From contig CAZYPH010000008.1 of the NCBI GenBank assembly GCA_964649095.1, positions 1 through 42,403 of the forward strand: a stretch of 42,403 nt of DNA, given 5' to 3'. The notes under the pieces were generated by a model. The model did no database searches, was not told the DNA's origin, and saw only the letters and a list, made by a program, of their open reading frames with translations. Below are positions 24,705-31,910 of this stretch, in pieces. Position numbers and translations under genes: made by a program. Positions within the stretch are counted from its first letter, which is position 1. Each line of letters starts with the position of its first letter. Source of the DNA: CAZYPH01 sp964649095 (GTDB lineage: Bacteria; Bdellovibrionota; UBA1018; UBA923).

Positions 24705-25974
24705 ATTTTGGCAGTACGATGCGTGTGCCCTTTGGTAGTAGTTGATCGAGTTTAAACACGTCGGGGTTAAACTGTTTTAATCGATACAGCGGAATATTAA
24801 AACGTGTTGATAAACTAAACATATTTACTGGTCTATCTATCGTAACCATTTCAGTGGTGTAATTTTCTGGGTAATTTTCGATTCCGAATAACTCCTGCCG
24901 ATAGCGCTCTGCATGTAACATGGCAATAAATTCGGCGTAGTAGTTTTTGGATGCAAATCCAAGCGGTGATTTGAAGTTTGGATCTAGTAATTTTATAAAT
25001 TGGTCGCCTTTAAACGTCTTTCTAAGAGGGACCAAATTTTTTGGACCATGATTGTACGCAATAATGGCAAGGCCCCAGTCGTCTAGAATACGATAATTGC
25101 GTTTCATCATTTTTGCAGCGCCAATGGTCGATTTGATGGCTGAGCGGCGTTCGTCGATGCCTAGGCCTGGCTTGACGATCATGCCCTCGCCTATGGCGGA
25201 GCGTTCTAAAAATTGCCACACACCAACAGCGGCGGCCTTTGATATTGCATGAGTGTTGAAAGAACTCTCGACGAGACAAAGGCGAGTGATGTCAGTAGGT
25301 ATATTGTAATTTTTAAATATATCTTCCATCGCTGAAAAAAAAGGCTTAGCGGTTTGAATGCCATCGATTACGCGGTCTCGTAGGCCTGTTTGAACACGCA
25401 TTCTCTTTTTATATTCTAAGTATCTATGTCTGGGCTGTTTAAGGTTATTGGGAATTAGGGTAACAATACGTTGATACTCTGGCGTTTGAATCACGGCAGA
25501 ACGTTGTTTTGTGCCGGAGGCTAGAGCAAGAAAAGCGGCTTGGTATTTTGCAATTTTCTTCTGCAGACGGGCCTTGATTTCAAGTTCTAAAACCACAGCC
25601 GATCGACCAGCTAAAAACAAATCGCGCAAATCTACCACTTCGTAAATAAGGGCAGGGTTTTCTCGATCGTGTATTAAAGCTTGATAGGCTGAATATTGAC
25701 CGTAGATTTGGAGCCAAAAATCCACCAGCGGTTTAATCGCAGGAGGCACCTTAAAGGCAGCCTGAACACGATTTTCCGAATCGTTCAGGATAGTTTCACG
25801 AAGCGCGTGCGGAATGGAAAAAAAATGCGCATCTTGATTCACGGTCGAAGTGTTGGTGAGCGCCGTTGTCGGCATGTCAACGTTGGGTTTGTTTTGAGCT
25901 GCGCCATAAGGGGCGAAAATACAAAACATAACAAATGTTGATAGTGATTGAAGTTTCAAATTAGAGCCTTTCAT
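24697..25974 (-). CDS. Membrane-bound lytic murein transglycosylase (MltD-like, SLT plus LysM)
   Basis: The protein would cleave peptidoglycan glycan strands in the periplasm, leaving 1,6-anhydro ends. It has a signal peptide (about residues 1-26, ending GAAQ). A central helical region comes next, then an SLT domain whose catalytic Glu is Glu236 in CLVESSFN. AAAVGVWQF and IAYNHGPKN follow, as in MltD/Slt. The last 50 residues (TIDRPVNMFSLSTRFNIP and PKGTRIVLP) look like a weak LysM sugar-binding module. It has 425 residues. It is convergent with the large gene at left and divergent from xseB, with only 29 bases between the start codons. In predatory relatives such enzymes can act on prey walls; here that is speculation. 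Confidence 0.88.
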   Translation of the reverse strand: MKGSNLKLQSLSTFVMFCIFAPYGAAQNKPNVDMPTTALTNTSTVNQDAHFFSIPHALRETILNDSENRVQAAFKVPPAIKPLVDFWLQIYGQYSAYQALIHDRENPALIYEVVDLRDLFLAGRSAVVLELEIKARLQKKIAKYQAAFLALASGTKQRSAVIQTPEYQRIVTLIPNNLKQPRHRYLEYKKRMRVQTGLRDRVIDGIQTAKPFFSAMEDIFKNYNIPTDITRLCLVESSFNTHAISKAAAVGVWQFLERSAIGEGMIVKPGLGIDERRSAIKSTIGAAKMMKRNYRILDDWGLAIIAYNHGPKNLVPLRKTFKGDQFIKLLDPNFKSPLGFASKNYYAEFIAMLHAERYRQELFGIENYPENYTTEMVTIDRPVNMFSLSTRFNIPLYRLKQFNPDVFKLDQLLPKGTRIVLPKFN

Positions 25975-26003
25975 AATTAGCGAGAACTCGTTAGTTTTTT
26001 AAT

Positions 26004-26267
26004 GTGAATTCAAACAAAGATAATATCAATTTAAATAATTTTAATTTAGAGCTCGGCCTTAAGCGACTACAGGAAGTGGTTAAACAATTGGAAGAAAACA
26101 CATCTGATTTAGAAGGCTCGTTAAAGCTTTTCGAAGAGGGTGTGTCGATTTCACGCGCGTGTCATCAGAAGCTAAATGAAGCAGAGCAAAAAATTCAAAT
26201 TCTGACTAAGGCCTCAGCGAACATCTTAGAAGTAGAAGAATTTAAGATAGAAAACGAGTCTGAGTAA
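26004..26267 (+). CDS. xseB: Exodeoxyribonuclease VII small subunit
   Basis: XseB is the small subunit of exonuclease VII. Its 87 residues contain the family block LKRLQEVVKQLEENTSDLEGSLKLFEEGVSI, followed by CHQKLNEAEQKIQIL. The start is GTG at 26004; the overlapping ATG at 26002 runs straight into a stop. The large subunit gene xseA is not in the window. The stop lies three bases ahead of the tlyA start, so the two genes form one transcript. Confidence 0.93.
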   Translation: MNSNKDNINLNNFNLELGLKRLQEVVKQLEENTSDLEGSLKLFEEGVSISRACHQKLNEAEQKIQILTKASANILEVEEFKIENESE

Positions 26268-26270
26268 TCT

Positions 26271-27029
26271 GTGACCAAAAAACGTGTCGATCAATTAGTT
26301 GTCGAGCAAGGCCTTGCGGCAAGTCGCGAAAAGGCTCAGGCACTTATTATGGCTGGGCGCGTTCTATGCGGTGATCGAGTCTTGCAGAAGTCGGGTGAAA
26401 AGATTGTTGATACATCGTTGCTGCGCTTGCGGGGTGAGGAACCACAATATGTCTCACGTGGTGCTTATAAATTAATTAGAGCCTTAGATCACTTTGGTCT
26501 TCAATTAAGCGGGGCCATCGTGCTCGATGTTGGGGCATCGACCGGCGGATTTACTCAGGTCTGTCTCGAGCGCGGTGCATTACATGTGTTTGCAGTTGAT
26601 GTTGGCAGTAACCAATTACATTGGCAGCTCCGTAGTGATGCGCGAGTCACATCGATGGAACAAGTAAATTTTCGTGGTGCAGCAGATCAAATTCCTGATG
26701 CTCTACGGAATTTACAGGTCAGCAAGGTAGACTTTGTTTGTATTGATACCTCGTTCATTTCGCTAAAATTAATCTTACCCCAAGTTGTTTTGTATACTCG
26801 AGTTGGCGCAACCGTAGTGGCCTTGATTAAGCCCCAACATGAGGTCGGTCGTGACGAAGTCGGTAAAGGCGGTTTGGTAAAAGACCCAGCATTACACGAG
26901 CGTGTCATAAAAGAGATTACCAATTTTTGCAGCTCTCTGAAGCTTAGTGTCATTGGAGTGACAGAGTCACCAATAACAGGCACTACTGGTAATAAAGAAT
27001 TTTTATTGTGTGCACGATATCAATGTTAG
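26271..27029 (+). CDS. tlyA: TlyA family rRNA 2'-O-methyltransferase
   Basis: TlyA methylates ribose 2'-OH groups in 16S and 23S rRNA in studied species (some members are annotated as hemolysins). Residues 1-60 form an S4 RNA-binding domain (RVDQLVVEQGLAASREKAQALIMAGRV). The methyl-donor motif VLDVGASTGGFTQ follows at about 84-96, with KVDFVCIDTSFISLKLILP and VALIKPQHEVG. Its 252 residues match the family. It begins with GTG at 26271. It follows xseB closely, a common pairing. Confidence 0.93.
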   Translation: MTKKRVDQLVVEQGLAASREKAQALIMAGRVLCGDRVLQKSGEKIVDTSLLRLRGEEPQYVSRGAYKLIRALDHFGLQLSGAIVLDVGASTGGFTQVCLERGALHVFAVDVGSNQLHWQLRSDARVTSMEQVNFRGAADQIPDALRNLQVSKVDFVCIDTSFISLKLILPQVVLYTRVGATVVALIKPQHEVGRDEVGKGGLVKDPALHERVIKEITNFCSSLKLSVIGVTESPITGTTGNKEFLLCARYQC

Positions 27030-27061
27030 CCAAATGCTCGATGTATCAATAAAATATATTT

Positions 27062-28114
27062 ATGTTTAAAGTGCGTTTTCTACCGTTCCTACTTTTGAGT
27101 ATTGTGGCAACCAGTTTTGCTACGGGTTGTGCCTCTAAACCGAAGCGGTCAGATGCTGTAATTGATAACACTCCAGTCTACGGCCCGCTGCCGAGCGAAG
27201 CGCCTGAGAAAAACCCTGATTCCACAACCGTAGAAACAACATCTGAATTGATTGGGCCGCCAGAGCCCACCACAGAGGAATCTCAAGCCCAGTTACCAGA
27301 GCAGGAGGTAGAGGTTCCGGTAGAGTCGTCAGAAAATTTACGACCAATGCAACATGTTTCAGAAGACGTAGTTTTAGTTGTTGGTCCTGGCTTTGCTGAC
27401 TCATTGGCTCTTTTGGGGGTACTAGAGGTATTTGAGAAACACGGTGTAAAAATTCGTGGATTTTATTCTGGCGAATTTGCAGCGCTTTTGACTGCGGTTT
27501 ACGCGTCATCGAACTTAAATATCTTAAAATGGCAGATGCATAAAATTAGTCTTGGCGATGTATTTGATTATCCTGTTTTAGGATTTGGAAAAAAATTAGC
27601 CAAGGGACGCGCCATTAGAGAATTTATTTCAGGGGCTGTTCGTGCTGATACATTAACAAAACTACATATACCAGTGACCCTGGCGTCTACTCAAAATCAA
27701 CACACCGAAGAACTGTTTCAATCGGGCAATCTGGTTGATGCTGTTATGGCATCATTGTCCGTTGCACAGGTTTTTAAACCGTATCCGATTGGGCCGCACG
27801 TCTACAGTTTTACTCACAAGGCCTATGGAGAGTTGGTAAAGGCTGCTCACGCATCGAATCGCGGGGTGGTGGTCTGTATCCAGTTCAATCCTGCGTCTAT
27901 TAGCTTAGAAAAAAAAGAGGACACGAATCGAGAGTTCTTCGATCAGATCGAATACCTAAAAGCCGCGGCCCGCGGTGCTTTTGGTAGGTGTGACAACCGC
28001 CTAAATGTCGATCTTAAAGAGTCAGACCCGCTAGGATTTTCAAAAAAAGCGGATTTAATTTATCAGGGCCGATTGGCAGCCGAAAAATTTATTCAACGTT
28101 TAAGGCAGAAATAG
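27062..28114 (+). CDS. Lipoprotein with degenerate patatin-like fold
   Basis: The signal peptide ends in SFATGC, making Cys23 the lipid-bearing residue. A Glu/Pro-rich linker covers about 30-98. From residue 103 the sequence follows the patatin phospholipase pattern: the glycine loop VVGPGF, LLGVLEVFEKHGVKIRGFYSG and ALLTAVYAS. The nucleophile elbow GxSxG reads GFYSG (133-137), so the catalytic Ser position is Tyr135. The later DGG/DGA motif with the catalytic Asp is not recognisable near PYPIGPHVY. If this alignment is right, the protein is a pseudo-enzyme in the inner or outer membrane. It precedes the penicillin-binding protein gene by nine bases, which suggests an envelope role. Unrecognised beyond that. 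Confidence 0.7.
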   Translation: MFKVRFLPFLLLSIVATSFATGCASKPKRSDAVIDNTPVYGPLPSEAPEKNPDSTTVETTSELIGPPEPTTEESQAQLPEQEVEVPVESSENLRPMQHVSEDVVLVVGPGFADSLALLGVLEVFEKHGVKIRGFYSGEFAALLTAVYASSNLNILKWQMHKISLGDVFDYPVLGFGKKLAKGRAIREFISGAVRADTLTKLHIPVTLASTQNQHTEELFQSGNLVDAVMASLSVAQVFKPYPIGPHVYSFTHKAYGELVKAAHASNRGVVVCIQFNPASISLEKKEDTNREFFDQIEYLKAAARGAFGRCDNRLNVDLKESDPLGFSKKADLIYQGRLAAEKFIQRLRQK

Positions 28115-28123
28115 AATAAACTT

Positions 28124-30754
28124 ATGTCGCGCACTATTGTAAATATATTTAAATATCTATTTGTAACAGCTATCTTCGGATCGCTAATTACAGTCGTCTT
28201 CAGCGCCTTAGTGTTTCTCTATTTTTCGAGAGATTTGCCGACGATTATTAGTGTCGAAGACTACAAGCCCTCAGTAGTATCGTCAGTCTACGGCGCGAAT
28301 GGTGAACTTGTCGGCGAGTATTCAGAGGAGCGGCGCTATATTGTTTCGATGAATGAGATTCCTGATCATGTAAAGCGAGCTTTTATCGCTGCTGAGGATG
28401 ACCGTTTTTTTGATCACCAGGGTGTAGATTTTCAGAGTATCTTGCGCGCAGCCTTTGCAAACTTTCAAGCTGGCCGCGTTGTTCAAGGCGGCTCGACGAT
28501 TACCCAGCAGGTTGCAAAATCATTATTACTTACTCCGGAAAAAACGTTTTTACGAAAAATTCGCGAAGTCATATTAGCCCATCGAATGGAGCGTAATTTA
28601 GATAAAGAGCAGATTTTGTTTTTATATCTAAATCAAATCTATTTAGGTAACGGCGCCTATGGAATTGAAGCCGCTGCTAAGGCTTATTTTAGAAAATCAG
28701 TAAAAGAACTAACTATCGCCGAAGCGGCTCTTCTGGCGGGCCTTCCACAAGCCCCAAGTAAGTACTCGCCGCTACTTAACGCTAAAAGCGCTAAGACCCG
28801 TCAAACGTATGTTTTGAGACGGATGTTAGAAGACGGTATTATTTCGCAAAAAGACCATGACCTGGCTTTAGAAACGCCGTTAAAAATATACTACGCGCAC
28901 GACCTAAATAATGCCGTGGCCCCATATTATTTAGAACACATACGACGATATCTTTTAGAAAAGTATGGCAAAGAAGCATTGTACGCTGGCGGATTAAAAG
29001 TTTTTACGCCCCTTGATGTAGAAACCTCAAAAGTGGCTATGAGAGCTCTTCAAGAGGGCCTAAGAAGTGTTGATAAAAAACAAGGCTATCGAGGTGCGTT
29101 GAAGCACATTTCACCTAATGATGCTAAGGCTGCGTTGGCCGAGATTTCTGAAGCTAATATTCAAAAGAAATTCCCGTACAAGGTGCTAACTGTTGATGGT
29201 GCTCATTCGTTGTCGCTCGACTCTCGTTCAGAAGCAGAAAGCGCCCCTAGCGAAGGAGTGTCTGTTTTAGATGAAGGTCTAATCTATCAAGCATTTGTAG
29301 AGCGTGTCGATGACGCTAAAAAAGAAGTGCTTATAAATTTTGGATTCTATCGAGGTATCATTCCTCTCGATAAGATGTCATGGGCGATGCCCGTAAAGCA
29401 GCCCTCGTCGACTGGCATTGCGTTAATTTCACGTCCGTCGATGGCATTGCGCGTCGGTGATGTCATTTTAGTACGCGTATTAAAGCGCGATTATAGACCC
29501 GGTTTTGTCTTAGCAGCTCTGGAGCAAGAGCCGATTTTGCAAGGTGCGAGTCTTTCCGTTCAAGTAAAAACAGGCCATGTGATGGCCATGGTTGGTGGCT
29601 ACGACTTTCAACAGAGTGAATTTAATCGTGCGTTGCAAGCCGAAAGGCAAATGGGATCTACGTTTAAGCCTATAATTTATTCGGCAGCATTAGATAAGGG
29701 CTACACCCCAGCGTCTATTATACAAGATTCACCCATTGTTTTTGGTAACGGTGACGACGATAAATGGAAGCCAGAAAATTTTGAGGAGAAATTTTATGGC
29801 GATACTTTGTTGCGATCAGCGCTCATTCGTTCCCGAAATATTCCTACGATCAAATTAGTGCAGGATATTGGAATTTCTTATCTGATTGGTTATGCCGAGC
29901 GCCTAGGTTTTAATCCGGCAAAATTTAATCAAGATTTATCGATATCATTGGGTTCATCAGCGGTGTCAGTAATGGATATTACAAAGGCTTATGCTGTTTA
30001 CCCGCGTGGTGGTCGAAAGATAGATCCTATTTTTATTCTCAAAGTATTAGATCGTGAGGGCAGTATTCTAGAGGTTACTAGTCCTTTGCTAGAGAGTCCG
30101 GCTGGTTATGAGCCGCCTCCGCCGCCGAAGCCAATTATGTTAGCGGGCGAATTACAAGCAGAGAGAAATAATCGTGATCCGGAGGCAGATCTTCGAGGTC
30201 GCTTTGAGGGTGACCCGAAAGACCCACTACGCGTCTTAGACCCCCGCACGGCCTATGTTATGACTCATTTGATGAACGAAGTGGCCACAAGTGGTACCGG
30301 GGCTGAAGCTAAAGCACTAGGCAGGCCTGCAGCGGGTAAGACGGGTACTACCAACGACTACTTAGATGCCTGGTTTGTCGGATTTACGCCTGATGTTGTG
30401 ACGGGTGTATGGGTGGGATTTGATATACAAAAAACAATATATCCGAAAGCCACAGGGGCGCAGATTTCCTTGCCTATTTGGTTAGATATTATGAAAGCGG
30501 CCACGGCAAAGTTTCCAATCTCTGATTTCGAAGCACCAAAGGGGATCGTGACACGCGTGATCGATTCGCAGACGGGGCGGCTTAGCGCTGTTGGAAAACC
30601 AAATGCCGTAAGTGAAGTATTTGTTGAGGGAACGGAGCCTGGAACCGTAAACAATAATTATTCAACAAATAGCGATCGCCCTGCGTCATTAGCCCCAATC
30701 CCGGCCCCAAAAGATAGTCAGGATGATGATTTATTTAAGCGAGATATCGAGTAG
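28124..30754 (+). CDS. mrcA: Bifunctional penicillin-binding protein 1A
   Basis: PBP1A polymerises glycan strands and cross-links peptides in the periplasm. An N-terminal membrane helix (about 10-35) is followed by the GT51 domain with EDDRFFDHQGVD, GGSTITQQVAKS and RKIREVILAHRMER. After an inserted OB-like region comes the transpeptidase: Ser512-Thr-Phe-Lys515 (GSTFKP), the SRN motif (RSRNIPT) and KTG (739-741, AAGKTGTTNDY). At 876 residues it is close to E. coli PBP1A (850). It closes the xseB-tlyA-lipoprotein run. Confidence 0.96.
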   Translation: MSRTIVNIFKYLFVTAIFGSLITVVFSALVFLYFSRDLPTIISVEDYKPSVVSSVYGANGELVGEYSEERRYIVSMNEIPDHVKRAFIAAEDDRFFDHQGVDFQSILRAAFANFQAGRVVQGGSTITQQVAKSLLLTPEKTFLRKIREVILAHRMERNLDKEQILFLYLNQIYLGNGAYGIEAAAKAYFRKSVKELTIAEAALLAGLPQAPSKYSPLLNAKSAKTRQTYVLRRMLEDGIISQKDHDLALETPLKIYYAHDLNNAVAPYYLEHIRRYLLEKYGKEALYAGGLKVFTPLDVETSKVAMRALQEGLRSVDKKQGYRGALKHISPNDAKAALAEISEANIQKKFPYKVLTVDGAHSLSLDSRSEAESAPSEGVSVLDEGLIYQAFVERVDDAKKEVLINFGFYRGIIPLDKMSWAMPVKQPSSTGIALISRPSMALRVGDVILVRVLKRDYRPGFVLAALEQEPILQGASLSVQVKTGHVMAMVGGYDFQQSEFNRALQAERQMGSTFKPIIYSAALDKGYTPASIIQDSPIVFGNGDDDKWKPENFEEKFYGDTLLRSALIRSRNIPTIKLVQDIGISYLIGYAERLGFNPAKFNQDLSISLGSSAVSVMDITKAYAVYPRGGRKIDPIFILKVLDREGSILEVTSPLLESPAGYEPPPPPKPIMLAGELQAERNNRDPEADLRGRFEGDPKDPLRVLDPRTAYVMTHLMNEVATSGTGAEAKALGRPAAGKTGTTNDYLDAWFVGFTPDVVTGVWVGFDIQKTIYPKATGAQISLPIWLDIMKAATAKFPISDFEAPKGIVTRVIDSQTGRLSAVGKPNAVSEVFVEGTEPGTVNNNYSTNSDRPASLAPIPAPKDSQDDDLFKRDIE

Positions 30755-30785
30755 ATAGGGCGAATCGCCTTTCATATTAGGCCAT

Positions 30786-30806
30786 CCAGGGCAACATTTG
30801 CCCTGG
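30786..30806. terminator. Hairpin after the PBP1A gene
   Basis: CCAGGGCAA (30786-30794) and TTGCCCTGG (30798-30806) form a perfect 9-bp stem with a 3-base loop. No strong T run follows, so it may terminate only weakly or protect the message end. It lies 32 bases after the stop. The remaining gap to 30894 shows nothing else that I can name. Confidence 0.5.
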
Positions 30807-30894
30807 TTAACGATAAATCAAATTTGGCGCTATAGAGTCCGCGCAAACCCAACGATACACTCAGAGGTAGCTCTAGTCTTTCAAAGAACCATTG

Positions 30895-31854
30895 ATGGGT
30901 GCGGGGTTTGTTTCAGTGAGTTATTCAGTAAACCAAAATCTTATTTCCAGCATTAGAACTTCATTGAACAGAAATTTTGAAAAGTTACATATATATATAG
31001 CGATATCTATATTTATACATCTAACAATATTAGGGTTGTATACCGTAACAGAGCGTGCAGGTTGGTTGCGTGAAACAAAACTAGCGGCGCCTAAACAAGA
31101 TCTAATTGACGTTTATTACGATAATACGCAAAAAAACTCCCAAATTGTCCAAACTCAGAAGGTTGAGAAGTCACAAGAAACAACCAAAGACGCCTTTCTA
31201 GGCGAACAAACTCAGCTCGTGCGCGAACAGACGAAGGCCAAGACAGTTGATAAAATGCGTGAGGCCACGGCTGCAAACACCGCAAGCACTCCAAATAAGG
31301 CGCAGCCTACTCCTGAGAAAACAAATGTGCCGATAAAATCTAAATCAGCGCGACCTGACTTAAAGCTGGCGGATTTAGGCGTAGCAATCGATTTCAAGAA
31401 GCAGCGTACTCAAAGTAATGCACCGTCAGCGCCGGGGCAAAAAGGCGCGGTCTCAACCGATGCGGCCACAAATGACTATCTGCGCGACGTGGCTGATGGG
31501 CGCGGCACCCTCTTAAACACAAAAGAATACGCCTATTATGGGTTTTATCAACGCGTGCGGGCGCAGCTGGAACAGTATTGGGAGCCTAGTCTGCGCAATC
31601 GTCTGCGATCGTTGTTCTCAAGAGGGCGAAGTCTGGCCTCAGAAGTTGAGCATAGTACGCGGCTAGTTGTTGTTCTCAATCGAACCGGTGCGATTGAAAA
31701 AGTATTAGTACAGAACACTTCGGGATATGTTGATTTAGATGAGGCTGCGATTGACGCATTTCGTAAAGCAGGGCCGTTTCCTAATCCGCCGGTGGGATTA
31801 GTTGATCGTGATGGTACTGTAAAAGTAGCCTGGGAATTTGTCCTAAAAACGTAA
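30895..31854 (+). CDS. TonB-like energy transduction protein
   Basis: An N-terminal membrane helix (about residues 32-52, LHIYIAISIFIHLTILGLYTV) is followed by a charged, Lys/Thr/Gln-rich periplasmic linker (about 65-185). The C-terminal domain of about 100 residues resembles TonB: YGFYQRVRAQLEQYWEP, RLVVVLNRTGAIEKVLVQNTSG, AAIDAFRKAGPFPNPP. TonB proteins pass energy from ExbB/ExbD to outer membrane receptors, though related domains serve gliding or secretion in other deltaproteobacterial-type groups. No exbB/exbD is adjacent, so the partner is unknown. The start is ATG 30895, preceded by an in-frame TTG at 30892. Its 319 residues are typical of a long TonB. Confidence 0.82.
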   Translation: MGAGFVSVSYSVNQNLISSIRTSLNRNFEKLHIYIAISIFIHLTILGLYTVTERAGWLRETKLAAPKQDLIDVYYDNTQKNSQIVQTQKVEKSQETTKDAFLGEQTQLVREQTKAKTVDKMREATAANTASTPNKAQPTPEKTNVPIKSKSARPDLKLADLGVAIDFKKQRTQSNAPSAPGQKGAVSTDAATNDYLRDVADGRGTLLNTKEYAYYGFYQRVRAQLEQYWEPSLRNRLRSLFSRGRSLASEVEHSTRLVVVLNRTGAIEKVLVQNTSGYVDLDEAAIDAFRKAGPFPNPPVGLVDRDGTVKVAWEFVLKT

Positions 31855-31910
31855 TCTTACCATGTTCGTTCTGTGGGGCTTAAGGTATTTAAAACTCCAT
31901 GGAGCTTACG

